Position numbers and translations under genes: made by a program. Shown here piece by piece: positions 35,091 through 44,633 of a stretch of 45,484 nt of DNA (positions within the stretch are counted from its first letter, which is position 1; every line of letters starts with the position of its first letter). The DNA lies in assembly GCA_023300545.1 (NCBI GenBank), contig JALZVT010000040.1, positions 1 to 45,484 of the forward strand, given 5' to 3'. The notes below the pieces were generated by a model, which saw only the letters and a program-made list of their open reading frames with translations, did no database searches and was not told where the DNA came from. The DNA is from Pseudomonadales bacterium (GTDB lineage Bacteria; Pseudomonadota; Gammaproteobacteria; Pseudomonadales; Azotimanducaceae).

Positions 35091-36294
35091 CGCTAATCAA
35101 ATCCTGAAAAAATAACACCACACGTTGCCACATGCGGTTGAAAAAACCAGCCTCCGCTGCCGCCGCCAACGTAACCAATGGAGTGCGACTGATCACCTCA
35201 CCGCCAAGTGTCAGGCGTAGCTCACCAATCGACTCACCCTTTGTGAGTGGCGCTTCAATCAGTTCAGGCAGATTCATATCTGCTGTGACCATGTCGTAGG
35301 CACCACGCGGAATAGTGACGTATAAATCTTCCTCGATACCCAGCTCAACCGTGCCTGCCTCGCCGAACCACAGCTCTGCGTTCTTCAACAGAACGTTTGC
35401 GTCATAGATTCGCCGGGTTTCAAAATTTCGAAAACCATAGCTCAACAGCTTTTGGCTTTCTTTCATGCGCGCTTCGTCGCTGGCAGTGCCCATGACCACA
35501 GAAATCAACCGCTGACCATTTCGCAAAGCAGACGACACCAGACAATAGCCAGCCGCATTGGTATGACCGGTCTTCACACCATCAACTGTTTTATCCCGCC
35601 ACAACAACCGATTTCGGTTGGGTTGATCAATGTCGTTAAAGCGGAATGACTTTTGCGAGTAGAGCTCGTAGTGCTCGGGAAAACGCTCAATGAGTGTCTG
35701 CGTGAGCGTCGCCAGATCACGGGCGGTGGTGTAATGGTCTTCGTTGGGCAGACCAGAGGCGTTCGCGAAGTTTGACTGCGTCATGCCAATGTCTTTGGCG
35801 AGCTGATTCATCATATCGGCAAAGGCTGCTTCATCACCCGCCACATGCTCTGCAATGGCTACGCTCGCGTCGTTGCCCGACTGAATGATCACGCCTTTCA
35901 TCAAATCTTCGAAGGGCACCTCGGTGCCCTCACGAATAAACATTTTCGAGCCGCCCATCTTCCAGGCCTTAACGCTGACCTCTACCCGGTCGGTAGGTTG
36001 TACCCGGCCGGCTGCCAGTTCGGTTGCCGCTACAAAGCTGGTCATAATTTTTGTCAAGCTGGCTGGCGGCAAGGTCTCGTCAGAATTCTTCTCTGCAAGC
36101 ACTTTGCCCGAACCCGCATCAATCAGCAGGTAGGATTTGGCGTTCACCTCTGGCACTTTCTGCACCATAACCGAGCCCCGCTGGGGCTCTGCGGCGTGGA
36201 CCGAGCCAACCCACAGGGCAACGGCCACAACAGCACAGCTAACAGCACGAGAGCGGAAAGAGGGCAAACCGAGCAGCGGGATTAGATTCATCAT
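35083..36294 (-). CDS. dacA: D-alanyl-D-alanine carboxypeptidase (PBP5/6 type)
   Basis: Trims the terminal D-Ala of peptidoglycan pentapeptides at the periplasmic face. 403 residues with a signal peptide (VSCAVVAVALWVGSVHAAEP). The penicillin-binding triad is complete: SLTK at 79-82, SGN in IIQSGNDASVA, KTG in DGVKTGHTNAAGY. The C-terminal PBP5_C beta domain and an amphipathic helix (FFNRMWQRVVLFFQDLI) that anchors to the membrane follow. 30 nt after rlpA and overlapping ybeD. Confidence 0.97.
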   Translation of the reverse strand: MMNLIPLLGLPSFRSRAVSCAVVAVALWVGSVHAAEPQRGSVMVQKVPEVNAKSYLLIDAGSGKVLAEKNSDETLPPASLTKIMTSFVAATELAAGRVQPTDRVEVSVKAWKMGGSKMFIREGTEVPFEDLMKGVIIQSGNDASVAIAEHVAGDEAAFADMMNQLAKDIGMTQSNFANASGLPNEDHYTTARDLATLTQTLIERFPEHYELYSQKSFRFNDIDQPNRNRLLWRDKTVDGVKTGHTNAAGYCLVSSALRNGQRLISVVMGTASDEARMKESQKLLSYGFRNFETRRIYDANVLLKNAELWFGEAGTVELGIEEDLYVTIPRGAYDMVTADMNLPELIEAPLTKGESIGELRLTLGGEVISRTPLVTLAAAAEAGFFNRMWQRVVLFFQDLISGD

Positions 36295-36324
36295 TTTAGT
36301 ATCCGGAGGCTTTCAGAGGTTAGT

Positions 36325-37281
36325 TTAACAGCAGCTGGGCTGAGCTTCGGCAAGTGCAACGACGATCGCATCGATTGAATGCCGCTCCAACAGCGTCGCC
36401 TTCGCGGCAGCCAATTCGGCCGCGGTTGTAAAGGGGCCAATCTGCACGCGAAACAGCGCGCTGCTGGGTAGTTTGGAGACAAACACCACTCCCACCACCG
36501 AGCCATCAACCCGCACGCGCAGTTCATCCGCAGCCGCAAAACTGCCGTACGCGCCAATTTGCAAAAAACGACCCGAAGAACTGGCAAGTACGATGTCGCC
36601 ACCGGGTTGCGGTGCAATGGTTGCCCCTGGTGTCGGGCTCGGCAGACTCAATATGGGCTGAGGCTCTTGGTAGGGTTTTACATAGACGGTGGCAGCGGTC
36701 TGCAGCGGCACGGACTCGCCGGGAACGCCAGATAGGGTAACGACACGCACATTCGCCGTGCCCTTATCAAGCATGTCGAGCTTGGCCGCCGCAGCGTAAG
36801 ACAGATCAATTAGTCGATCGTCGACAAAGGGGCCGCGATCGTTGATGCGCACCACTACAGACCGGTTGTTGGCAAGATTGGTGACCCGCGCAAACGCAGG
36901 CAACGGAATCGATTTGTGCGCGGCCGTCATGCTGAACATGTCGTAGGGCTCGCCACTGGCCGTCAATCGGCCATGGAACTTGCGGCCATACCATGAAGCA
37001 ACGCCAGTCTCATCAAAGTTGCGGGCGCTATCAAGACGGTAATAGCGTTTACCAAAAACAACGTAACTGAGGGAATTGCCACTGGCACTCAGCGGCTCAT
37101 CCCGCGGCACTGGGTCAGGCTGGGACAGCACTCCGGCAGGTATGCGCAGCGGTCCGCTATCCGTGCCGGGTGATGAGCTGGGCGCTGAATATTGGCAACC
37201 CCAGAGAACCAGCGATAGCAGCAGCCCGGAGAGAACTCGCCATTGCGATAATGCGAAGTCCTGTTGCAAATACGCCCTCAT
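36325..37281 (-). CDS. rlpA: Septal ring lytic transglycosylase RlpA
   Basis: Outer-membrane lipoprotein that cuts stem-less (denuded) glycan strands at division sites. 318 residues with lipobox LWGC (Cys29). The double-psi beta-barrel (residues about 85-180) contains GVASWYGRKFHGRLTASGEPYD and the catalytic-site INDRGPFVDDRLIDLSY. A Pro-rich linker leads to a C-terminal SPOR domain (about 235-312). It ends with an unusual Cys-Cys. The start overlaps the mltB stop by 4 nt. Confidence 0.95.
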   Translation of the reverse strand: MRAYLQQDFALSQWRVLSGLLLSLVLWGCQYSAPSSSPGTDSGPLRIPAGVLSQPDPVPRDEPLSASGNSLSYVVFGKRYYRLDSARNFDETGVASWYGRKFHGRLTASGEPYDMFSMTAAHKSIPLPAFARVTNLANNRSVVVRINDRGPFVDDRLIDLSYAAAAKLDMLDKGTANVRVVTLSGVPGESVPLQTAATVYVKPYQEPQPILSLPSPTPGATIAPQPGGDIVLASSSGRFLQIGAYGSFAAADELRVRVDGSVVGVVFVSKLPSSALFRVQIGPFTTAAELAAAKATLLERHSIDAIVVALAEAQPSCC

Positions 37282-38390
37282 GGATTTTCAGTGGCATTCG
37301 TCAAAGCTGTCGAGGTTGATCGTGCTGCTGCAATCGCTTCAGCCAACTGATGCACAGCCAGTGCGTACATTGAGGAATGGTTGTAACGCGTGATCGCGTA
37401 AAAATCATTCAGCCCTACCCAATACTGGGTGCCCGCCGCAGCTTCCATTCGAAAGAGCGCCGCTTTGGCAGCGTTGTCAGCACAGGGCACAACAACACCC
37501 TGCGCGCGCAGCGCGCCAACGGTGTGGCGCAACGCTTCTCCCTGATTTGCCAGCTTATCGGCTGCCGGGTCTTGCAACGCCACCGGCACAATGACCTGAC
37601 TATCACCGCGCCAGCCGTGGCGCTTAAAATAGTTTGCAACGCTGCCAATGGCATCTGTTTTGTTGCGCAAAATATCGCGCACCCCATCACCGTCAAAATC
37701 GACCGCGTAGGCTCGAAAGCTGGATGAAATAAACTGCCCAAAACCCATTGCTCCGGCGTACGAGCCTAACTGCGCCCGAGGGTCCATGCCTTCTTCGCGG
37801 GTCATCAACAGATATTCAGTGAGTTCCTTACGAAAAAACTTGGCGCGCGGCGGATAGTCAAAACCAAGTGTTGCCAACGCATCCAGCACTCGATATTTAC
37901 CCATGTGTTTGCCGTATCGGGTTTCGACCCCAATAATTGCAACAATATACTGCGCACCCACTCCGTAGGTAGACTCAGCTCGCGCTAGCACCTCAGCGTT
38001 GTCTTGCCAAAACGTCACACCTCGCTCAATGCGATCGCTGGTTAGAAAAATCTTTCGATAGTCTTTCCATTCCAGTGTCCGCTCAGCTGGTTTTGAAATC
38101 GCATCCAGAATGCTCTGCTTGCGCTCCGCATTCGCCAGCAGCAAGCGCACCTCCTCCGCTTGAAAGCCATGCTCGTCCACCAGACTAGCAATATAGTCCT
38201 GCACGTCTTCACGGTCGGTATACACGGACTCCGCCGCGTTCACTACCGGCGTGAACACCAACACTGATGTCAGGCTAAGCAACAGCCCCAGAACCGCGCA
38301 CCGAACGGTCGAGCACAAAGTAGATACAGCGCGATCTATCGCAGGGCGTTTTGAGGTATCAGAACCGGTGATATTCAATAGGGATCTCAC
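37278..38390 (-). CDS. mltB: Lytic murein transglycosylase B
   Basis: Cleaves peptidoglycan glycan strands with formation of 1,6-anhydro ends. 370 residues. Catalytic Glu in IIGVETRYGKHMGKYRV, followed by ALATLGFDYPPRAKFFRKEL and MGFGQFISSSFRAYAVDFDGDG. The N-terminus has a hydrophobic segment (AVLGLLLSLTSVLVFTPVVNAAE) with signal-peptidase-I character and no lipobox Cys, so this is a soluble or anchored form unlike E. coli MltB. 4-nt overlap with rlpA. Confidence 0.95.
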   Translation of the reverse strand: MRSLLNITGSDTSKRPAIDRAVSTLCSTVRCAVLGLLLSLTSVLVFTPVVNAAESVYTDREDVQDYIASLVDEHGFQAEEVRLLLANAERKQSILDAISKPAERTLEWKDYRKIFLTSDRIERGVTFWQDNAEVLARAESTYGVGAQYIVAIIGVETRYGKHMGKYRVLDALATLGFDYPPRAKFFRKELTEYLLMTREEGMDPRAQLGSYAGAMGFGQFISSSFRAYAVDFDGDGVRDILRNKTDAIGSVANYFKRHGWRGDSQVIVPVALQDPAADKLANQGEALRHTVGALRAQGVVVPCADNAAKAALFRMEAAAGTQYWVGLNDFYAITRYNHSSMYALAVHQLAEAIAAARSTSTALTNATENP

Positions 38391-38410
38391 AAATAAGTGG
38401 GGTTGGCGCT

Positions 38411-39544
38411 CTAACGTCGCCAGGTTTGGTGCGCGTGCACAGACATCACTATGCCAAAGCTTGCCAGCAACGTAATGGCTGACGTGCCACCGTAACTAAC
38501 CAATGGTAACGGCACACCAACCACTGGCAACAGCCCGCAAACCATCGCAATATTCACAAACACATAGACAAAGAACGTAAGCGTTAGCGCCCCAGCCAGC
38601 AGACGCCCAAACGTACTTGGCGCCTGAGTAGACATGAACAGTCCACGCGCAATGACCACCAAATACAACGCCAACAACACCAGCACGCCAACCAATCCGA
38701 GCTCTTCGCCAATCACCGCTATAATGAAATCGGTCTGGCTTTCGGGCAAAAAGTTGAGCTGACTTTGGGTACCTTCATGCAACCCCTTGCCAAACACGCC
38801 ACCAGAACCAATCGCGGTTTTTGCCTGAATGGTATTCCAACCCGCACCCAGCGGGTCGCTTTCGGGATCAAACAACGTGAGTATTCTGCCGCGTTGATAG
38901 TCTTCCAGCAGATACCATAGACCAGGTGCCGCCATAGCAACGGCGAGAATAGAAAACATCACCAGACGCCAGGGTAATCCGGCTAGCACAATCACTGAAA
39001 GACCCGCACCCGCGACTAGCAAACTCGTACCCAGATCAGGCTGCCGCACAATAAGTGCAGCCGGTACAAAGGTAATGAGCAGCGCCACAATTAGCGTGCG
39101 CGCATTCGGCGGCAACTGTCGCTCGTGCAGATACCACGCCACCATAAGCGGCACCGCAATCTTCATCAACTCGCTGGGTTGAAAGCGCGTAACGCCAGGA
39201 ATCTCCAACCAACGCTGCGCACCCTTCGCACTAACACCTGCAACAAGAACTAACACCAGCATGACGAGGCCGGCGCAATAGATCAGTGGCGCCCAACGTA
39301 AGTAAAACAGCGGTTTTATATAGGCCGCGACCACCATGGTGACAAGCGCAATACCGAGGCGAATCGCCTGTGCCTGCAAGATCGCCGTGTCTTTCTCGAT
39401 GGCGCTGTAGAGCACCATCAAGCCGTAACTAATAATCAACAGCAAACCACCGAGCAACAGCGGGTCAATCGTTGAGCCCGGCACTACATGCGCATCGCCC
39501 AAACCAGAGCGATCGGGCATCCAGCGAACAAAATCGTTGTTCAT
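38411..39544 (-). CDS. rodA: Rod-shape peptidoglycan glycosyltransferase RodA (SEDS family)
   Basis: Multi-spanning membrane polymerase of lipid II working with PBP2 in cell elongation. 377 residues, about ten helices. Family motifs: RFQPSELMKIAVPL, RQPDLGTSLLVAGAG, GAGWNTIQAKTAIGSGGVFGKGLHEGTQSQLNFLPESQTDFI and the C-terminal PLPLVSYGGTSAI. Follows mrdA by 23 nt. Confidence 0.97.
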   Translation of the reverse strand: MNNDFVRWMPDRSGLGDAHVVPGSTIDPLLLGGLLLIISYGLMVLYSAIEKDTAILQAQAIRLGIALVTMVVAAYIKPLFYLRWAPLIYCAGLVMLVLVLVAGVSAKGAQRWLEIPGVTRFQPSELMKIAVPLMVAWYLHERQLPPNARTLIVALLITFVPAALIVRQPDLGTSLLVAGAGLSVIVLAGLPWRLVMFSILAVAMAAPGLWYLLEDYQRGRILTLFDPESDPLGAGWNTIQAKTAIGSGGVFGKGLHEGTQSQLNFLPESQTDFIIAVIGEELGLVGVLVLLALYLVVIARGLFMSTQAPSTFGRLLAGALTLTFFVYVFVNIAMVCGLLPVVGVPLPLVSYGGTSAITLLASFGIVMSVHAHQTWRR

Positions 39545-39567
39545 GCGTTACCCCTTGCTATCCGCGC

Positions 39568-41451
39568 TTAGCGCAATGCCAGCGTGGGCAATAGGTAAGA
39601 ATCGATCACAGCGCGCGCAACGGGTGCCGCAACAGAACTTCCACCGCCGCCATTTTCTACCAGCACACTAATGGCAATTTGCGGATCGTCAGCTGGCGCA
39701 AAGGCAATAAACCAGGCGTGCTTACGCTGATATTCATTCAACTCCTCCGCGCTGTACTCCTCACCTTGGCGAATCTCCACTACCTGTGCGGTGCCTGATT
39801 TGCCCGCCATTCGGTAAGTGAGGTCGGTGCCGATGTGTGAATAGGCTGTACCACTTTGGCCGAAGCCCTTTTGGCCTCGATGCACAACGTCTTCCATGGC
39901 ATCTACAATCCCTTCCCAGTCAGACATGGTTGGACCCGCAACGCGCTCGGGATTCGGACTGGGATCAAATTCTGTCAACGGTTCATTGCTCGCCAGCAAC
40001 ATGCGCGGCCGTAACCATTCACCACGGTTGGCTAGCAGATTGGCGTAGGTCGCCAATTGCAGCGGGGTTACCAGCACGTCCCCTTGGCCGATACTCATAT
40101 TCACCGTATCGCCCGGGTACCACACCTCACCTTTCATGCCACGCTTCCAAACCGGTGTTGGCAACAACCCCGAACGGGCGTCTGCGATGTCGATGGACGT
40201 GTTTTGTCCAAACCCGAACTGGCCCGCAAACGCAGTGAACACATTGATGTCCATGCGGGTCGCCAAATCGTAAAAATAGACGTTGGAAGAACGGTAGATA
40301 GCGCGGCGCATATCCACTTTGCCCTGACCACCAGCATTGTTTTTCTTCCAGCTCCAGTCACGGTAAATGCGTTCTTGGTTCGGCAACTTAAAGAAGCCGT
40401 TATCGAGCATGGTCTCGCCCCAATTCGTGACGCCACTCGCCAGACCGGCCAGCGCCACAACGGGTTTGAAAGTTGAGCCGGGGGAATATTGTCCGTGAGT
40501 CGCGCGATTGAACAGCGGCGTGTCACGAGCGTCGGCTAACGCACGATAGGCTTTGGTGCTAATTCCCGTCACAAACGGATTAGGGTCGTATGACGGGTTG
40601 CTCACCAGCGCCAAAACACCGCCACTACGTGGGTCGATGGCAACAATCGCGCCACGCCGTTCACCCAATGCAGCATGTGCCGCTATTTGCAAACGGCTAT
40701 CGAGTTGCAAAGTGACGTTGCTACCCTGCTTGGACGGATAGGTTTCAAGCACCTGACGAATTCGGCCACGCGCATCGGTTTCAACTAACTGCCGGCCCAC
40801 TTCACCGTGCAACGAGCTTTCATAAAACTGCTCCACTCCGCGCTTGCCGATGAACGAGGTACCGCTATAGGCCACCGGGTCAAGCCGAGTCATATCCGCT
40901 TCATTGATTCGCCGCACTGAACCCACCGCATGGGCAAACAGTTCGCCGTAGGGATAGTTACGAACCATCTGCGTGCCAATCTCAACACCAGGCAAATGAT
41001 GGCGATTCACTGAAATGCGCGCTACGTCTTCGTCACTCAGATTGTAGAGCAGCGCCACCGGGGAGTAAGGCCGTTGTTTGCGCTTTTTACGCTTAGCAAA
41101 GGCTTCGAGATCTTCAGGTTCGATCTCAACTAGCGTACCAAGCTCAGCAACCAGCGCGTCCATATCTTCGATGCGTTCAGTAACCAGGTTCAACGCAAAC
41201 ACCGGTCGATTATCGGCCAGCAAAACGCCATTACGGTCGAAGATCAAGCCACGCATCGGCGCAATAGGTTGCAGCTGAATCCGGTTCGAATCAGATTTGG
41301 TGGTATAGGTATCGTGATCCCAGACTTGCAGTTGCACCAGGCGACCCAACAGCAACATCACACCAAGCACTGCCAGCATAAACATCACCATCACCCGAGC
41401 GGTGAACTGGCGCTGCTCAAAGCTGCGGTCTTTGAGGTTGTAGTTACTCAT
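39568..41451 (-). CDS. mrdA: Penicillin-binding protein 2
   Basis: Transpeptidase of the elongasome. From MSNYNLKDRS at 41451 it has 627 residues; the open frame extends to 41607 inside rlmH, but the extra 52 residues are Cys-rich shadow sequence. A single membrane anchor (residues about 18-40) leads to the pedestal domain and the transpeptidase domain with STFK at 326-329, SSN at 388-390 and KSGTAQ. So class B PBP activity should be intact. Spacing to rlmH is 20 nt and to rodA 23 nt. Confidence 0.97.
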   Translation of the reverse strand: MSNYNLKDRSFEQRQFTARVMVMFMLAVLGVMLLLGRLVQLQVWDHDTYTTKSDSNRIQLQPIAPMRGLIFDRNGVLLADNRPVFALNLVTERIEDMDALVAELGTLVEIEPEDLEAFAKRKKRKQRPYSPVALLYNLSDEDVARISVNRHHLPGVEIGTQMVRNYPYGELFAHAVGSVRRINEADMTRLDPVAYSGTSFIGKRGVEQFYESSLHGEVGRQLVETDARGRIRQVLETYPSKQGSNVTLQLDSRLQIAAHAALGERRGAIVAIDPRSGGVLALVSNPSYDPNPFVTGISTKAYRALADARDTPLFNRATHGQYSPGSTFKPVVALAGLASGVTNWGETMLDNGFFKLPNQERIYRDWSWKKNNAGGQGKVDMRRAIYRSSNVYFYDLATRMDINVFTAFAGQFGFGQNTSIDIADARSGLLPTPVWKRGMKGEVWYPGDTVNMSIGQGDVLVTPLQLATYANLLANRGEWLRPRMLLASNEPLTEFDPSPNPERVAGPTMSDWEGIVDAMEDVVHRGQKGFGQSGTAYSHIGTDLTYRMAGKSGTAQVVEIRQGEEYSAEELNEYQRKHAWFIAFAPADDPQIAISVLVENGGGGSSVAAPVARAVIDSYLLPTLALR

Positions 41452-41471
41452 GGCGCGGCAGCGTTCTCTAT

Positions 41472-41933
41472 CTACTCGCGGTGGTACGGGTGGTTGTTCA
41501 GTAACGACCAGCCCCGATAAAGTTGTTCGGCAGCAAGCAACCGCGCAACACCGTGGGGCAGCGTAAGATTCGACAGTCCCCAAAGATGCGCAGCACGGTC
41601 CCGACACTCCTGCGCTAACCCATCAGCCCCGCCAATAAGTAGAGCAACAGTCTGACCGTTATCGCGCCAGTCACTCATGCGTTTCGCAACATCACGCGTG
41701 CTCCACTGGAGACCACGTTCATCCAGCGCAACCACCACATCGCTACCTGCCGCCTTGGCTAAAAGTCGTTCCGCCTCTTCCGCACGTGCTTCGTCAGCGG
41801 TCGGTTTTTTACTGGCTTTCAACGCCAGGACTTCAAGCGATGCCTGTTTGGGCAGGCGCTTGACGTAGTCCGCTATGCCCTCTTCAAGCCAGCTCGGCAA
41901 TCGTTTACCGATAGCGCAGAGTCGCAGTTTCAC
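41472..41933 (-). CDS. rlmH: 23S rRNA (pseudouridine1915-N3)-methyltransferase RlmH
   Basis: SPOUT-class methyltransferase modifying pseudouridine 1915 of 23S rRNA. 153 residues with GTG start that overlaps the rsfS stop (GTGA). Typical motifs: LALDERGLQWSTRDVAKR-like region (VVALDERGLQWST), FLIGGADGL-equivalent ALLIGGADGL, and the C-terminal LPHGVARLLAAEQLYRGWSLLNNHPYH. Confidence 0.97.
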   Translation of the reverse strand: MKLRLCAIGKRLPSWLEEGIADYVKRLPKQASLEVLALKASKKPTADEARAEEAERLLAKAAGSDVVVALDERGLQWSTRDVAKRMSDWRDNGQTVALLIGGADGLAQECRDRAAHLWGLSNLTLPHGVARLLAAEQLYRGWSLLNNHPYHRE

Positions 41934-42295
41934 TTGGCAGACTCGGCGGGCAAATCAGCCCATAACCGTTCAAGATCGTAGAAGCTGCGTGCTTCAGACT
42001 GCATCACGTGCAGCACGACATCGCCATAGTCGACCAGCACCCACTCCGAGGTTTCACGACCTTCCACACCTAGAGGGCGCGTATCAGAAACTTTCAGATC
42101 TTCCACAACTCGATTCACCAGCGAACGTACGTGGCGATTCGACGTACCGCTGGCCAGCACCATCCAGTCAGTAACGTCACTGAATTTAGTCACGTCAATC
42201 GAACGCACGTCGATTGCCTTTAGATCGTCGAGCGACCCTAGCACCTTGTCCAATAGCCGTTGAATTTGTTGTGCCTGCTCAGCAGCTGAGGGCAT
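41930..42295 (-). CDS. rsfS: Ribosome silencing factor RsfS
   Basis: Binds L14 and blocks subunit joining when nutrients are short. 121 residues from ATG 42295 (MPSAAEQAQQIQRLLDK); a TTG at 42319 is a possible earlier start. The DUF143 core is clear: IDVTKFSDVTDWMVLASGTSNRHV, EGRETSEWVLVDYGDVVLHVM and FYDLERLW. Between nadD and rlmH, the conserved order. Confidence 0.95.
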   Translation of the reverse strand: MPSAAEQAQQIQRLLDKVLGSLDDLKAIDVRSIDVTKFSDVTDWMVLASGTSNRHVRSLVNRVVEDLKVSDTRPLGVEGRETSEWVLVDYGDVVLHVMQSEARSFYDLERLWADLPAESAK

Positions 42296-42366
42296 TGAAT
42301 TGTTCCGGGTCGCGGTCAAACCAGCGCCTCCAAGTATTTTGTCTGCATGTTAAAAACTCTTTCGAT

Positions 42367-43026
42367 CTAGTCTGTCGATCTGTACAGCTCGTGCTGTGCA
42401 ATATAGTCCGCAACCGCCGGGGTGACATCTCTGACCGGTTGCCTGACAGAACCTGAACAACTGCGCAGGTCTTGCCGAATGCTGCTGGCAGAAACCGCCA
42501 ACATGGGTTCTTCCAACATAACGATACTGCCCGCCACACCCCGTGGCCGACAATCACTGCCACGCGCCCAGGGCGGCGGCACAAATCCTCGGTGTTGCAC
42601 CAATCCGCGCAACACTGGGTCGAGCTGCAGTCGATAGCCCGGCCGCCGAACAACCACCAAATGGGCAAGATCCAGCAACCGCCACCACTGATACCAAGAT
42701 CGCAGCGTCAGCAGGCTATCCATGCCAATCACCCAATAGATCGCCGAGTACGGATGGCGCCGCCGTTCGTTGATCAGGGTGTCTACCGTGTAAGACGCCT
42801 TTCGCCGTTGCACCTCGCGATCATCCGCCACAAAGCGGTCATCTTCCGCACAGCCCAATTCAAGCATCTGCAAGCGATGTCCAACCGGCACCGGGTCACG
42901 GTGTGGTGGGCGTGCTGACAACACCAGCCGAATCTCGGGCAACTGCAATCGATCTGCCACGGTAGCCGCTACATGCAGATGGCCGACATGAACCGGGTTA
43001 AAGGTACCGCCGTAGAGCGCTATCAA
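42367..43026 (-). CDS. nadD: Nicotinate-nucleotide adenylyltransferase
   Basis: Makes deamido-NAD from nicotinate mononucleotide and ATP. 219 residues. The nucleotidyltransferase motifs are GGTFNPVHVGHLH and AVSASSIRQDLRS, with WVIGMDSLLTLRSWYQWWRL in between. The only plausible start is a TTG at 43026, directly before IALYGGTFNP, with a GGTGAG about 10 nt upstream; a rare start suits low expression. holA and lptE, which precede nadD in many relatives, are not here. Confidence 0.95.
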   Translation of the reverse strand: MIALYGGTFNPVHVGHLHVAATVADRLQLPEIRLVLSARPPHRDPVPVGHRLQMLELGCAEDDRFVADDREVQRRKASYTVDTLINERRRHPYSAIYWVIGMDSLLTLRSWYQWWRLLDLAHLVVVRRPGYRLQLDPVLRGLVQHRGFVPPPWARGSDCRPRGVAGSIVMLEEPMLAVSASSIRQDLRSCSGSVRQPVRDVTPAVADYIAQHELYRSTD

Positions 43027-43143
43027 CGGTGACGAATCTCACCAAAGACGGTGCAACTGCCTGCAACGGGTATCGGGTGGTTAACCAACATAGCGCGATT
43101 ATACGCATGCTGGACGCACTGATGGGGCGGATTGCAGCCCGCC

Positions 43144-43800
43144 TCAGCCCTTCAGCTTATGGACAATCCGCACCAGTTCGACCAAACGCTCCCGGGGCAG
43201 CTGCATCTGCAGCAAGCTTTGCTTGATTTCCGCCTCTATAGGCAATAATTCTGTCAATCTCCAGCCCACTGAGCGGGCATCTTCGAAATCGAACTGCAGA
43301 TCCATCTTTTCAATCATCGGGTGGCGAATCAGCTCCTGCAGGATCTCAACCAGACTGTCGAAGCGCTCTTCAACGCCCGTTGAGGGCTCCGGTGGCAAAA
43401 ACTCGACGCTGCCAACCAACAGGCCGTCCGACTGCAGGCGGGTAGAACGCACCCGCAATTTGCGACCACCACGGCCGACAATGCCCAATGCACCGTCCGA
43501 CAGTGCATTGAAGTCTTCGATGCGGGCTTCGGTGCCCGTGTGGAATATATCGGGTTCCGCCTCTTCTCGACGTGTGCGAATCTCGGCACCTGAGCGAATC
43601 AGCACCACGCCAAAGCCACTGTCGGTCTTCATACAGTGGCTGACCATATCGACGTAGCGTGGCTCAAAGATCCGCAGCGGCAACTGGCCACCATCAAACA
43701 GCACCGTGCTCAGCGGGAACAGCGGCATGTCCTGAGTGACAGGAGCCCCATCAGCAGGCTTGGGAACCTCAGATTGTCGGTTAAAAGGGAATGTCGTCAT
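43144..43800 (-). CDS. LON peptidase substrate-binding domain protein
   Basis: A stand-alone N-terminal LON domain without the ATPase or protease parts, 218 residues from ATG 43800. The signature [29 protein letters not shown] opens the domain at residue 24, then [10 protein letters not shown] and the helical end [29 protein letters not shown] 43731 (the MPLFPL start) is an alternative. The open frame continues to 44061 but that part is the ssb shadow. The chosen start lies inside ssb: the last 20 nt of ssb are shared, including the codons of its acidic tip. The cellular role of these proteins is not established. Confidence 0.9.
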   Translation of the reverse strand: MTTFPFNRQSEVPKPADGAPVTQDMPLFPLSTVLFDGGQLPLRIFEPRYVDMVSHCMKTDSGFGVVLIRSGAEIRTRREEAEPDIFHTGTEARIEDFNALSDGALGIVGRGGRKLRVRSTRLQSDGLLVGSVEFLPPEPSTGVEERFDSLVEILQELIRHPMIEKMDLQFDFEDARSVGWRLTELLPIEAEIKQSLLQMQLPRERLVELVRIVHKLKG

Positions 43801-44293
43801 CAAAGTCGTCGTCAGCAACCATAGCTGCACCATCAGGGGCACCGCCACCGCCACCCTGGGGCGCGAAACCTTGGGCGGGCTGCCCTTCTGGCGCCTGATT
43901 GTAGCCGCCGTCTGACATGCCGCCACCGCTTTGGCCGCCACCGCCTTGGCCTCCACCCATACCGCGGCTGTCGAGCATCTGCATATCGCGCGCGACCACC
44001 TCGGTCTTGTATTTCTTGACGCCGTCGGCTTCCCACGAACTGGTACGTAACGAGCCTTCAATGAACACTTTCGAGCCCTTTTTCAGGTACTCACCGGCTA
44101 TTTCGCCCAGCTTCGCGAAGCAGACGATGTTGTGCCATTCCGTACGCTCTTGCTTCTCATTGGAAGACTTGTCGCGCCAGGATTCGCTGGTGGCGATGCT
44201 GAAATTGGTTACCGCATTGCCGTTCTGCATGTAGCGGGTTTCGGGGTCTCGACCCAGATTGCCGATCAGGATCACTTTGTTAATGCCTGCCAT
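43781..44293 (-). CDS. ssb: Single-stranded DNA-binding protein
   Basis: 170 residues from [25 protein letters not shown] at 44293. The OB-fold (1-110) is complete: [42 protein letters not shown] Gly/Gln-rich linker leads to the acidic tip [10 protein letters not shown] that recruits partner proteins. The ribosome-binding site AAGGGAAG lies 6-7 nt before the ATG, preceded by a TATAAG that may be the -10 element. Divergent from uvrA, as in E. coli. Confidence 0.97.
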   Translation of the reverse strand: MAGINKVILIGNLGRDPETRYMQNGNAVTNFSIATSESWRDKSSNEKQERTEWHNIVCFAKLGEIAGEYLKKGSKVFIEGSLRTSSWEADGVKKYKTEVVARDMQMLDSRGMGGGQGGGGQSGGGMSDGGYNQAPEGQPAQGFAPQGGGGGAPDGAAMVADDDFDDDIPF

Positions 44294-44633
44294 TGTGTCT
44301 TCCCTTGGCCTCTGCTGGGCCTTATAGCTTAGTCGCTGCAGTGTAACGCAGGCGCCATGGGCAGGTATATCCGCCCGCCCCGCCTCGGCCTGTAAGCAAT
44401 CAGCCTCAAGGGCTTGATGCTTTCGCAAGATAGGCGCTGACCCGCTCAGAGTCCGTCAAATCAGTCATCCCAGCCTCACTTTGAACCCGCGTTACCCGCA
44501 CTACTGACACCAGCTGTCAGTAGCTGGGGTATCAGCCTGCTTTCACAGTCATATGCCCCTTGCCCCGCCATTCTACAGCCAGTACTTTGATCGGTTCAGC
44601 GGCTCATAGAAGTCGCGCATAGATGAGGACATC
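44294..44633. other. ssb-uvrA divergent intergenic region
   Basis: 340 nt without a gene. It holds the ribosome-binding site and a TATAAG -10-like element for ssb (near 44324), a CTGC-N8-GCAG sequence (44336-44351) that only partly fits the E. coli LexA box, and a perfect 9-bp inverted repeat at 44501-44523. No sequence fits CTGT-N8-ACAG exactly. Confidence 0.6.
44501..44523. promoter_or_regulatory. Perfect 9-bp inverted repeat upstream of uvrA
   Basis: CTACTGACA-CCAGC-TGTCAGTAG is a perfect palindrome with 5-nt centre, 110 nt upstream of the uvrA start. No T run follows, so it is not a simple terminator. Size and symmetry suit a dimeric repressor operator. As uvrA and ssb are SOS genes in many bacteria, a lineage-specific LexA operator is one possibility; an unrelated operator is another. 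Confidence 0.5.

Noticed and set aside
41452-41607. N-terminal extension of penicillin-binding protein 2
   Set aside because: The Cys-rich sequence overlaps rlmH on the same strand in another frame and has no similarity to the family; ATG 41451 gives the normal N-terminus.
44336-44351. E. coli-type LexA box CTGC-N8-GCAG upstream of ssb
   Set aside because: Both outer half-sites deviate from CTGT-N8-ACAG and the centre is not AT-rich.
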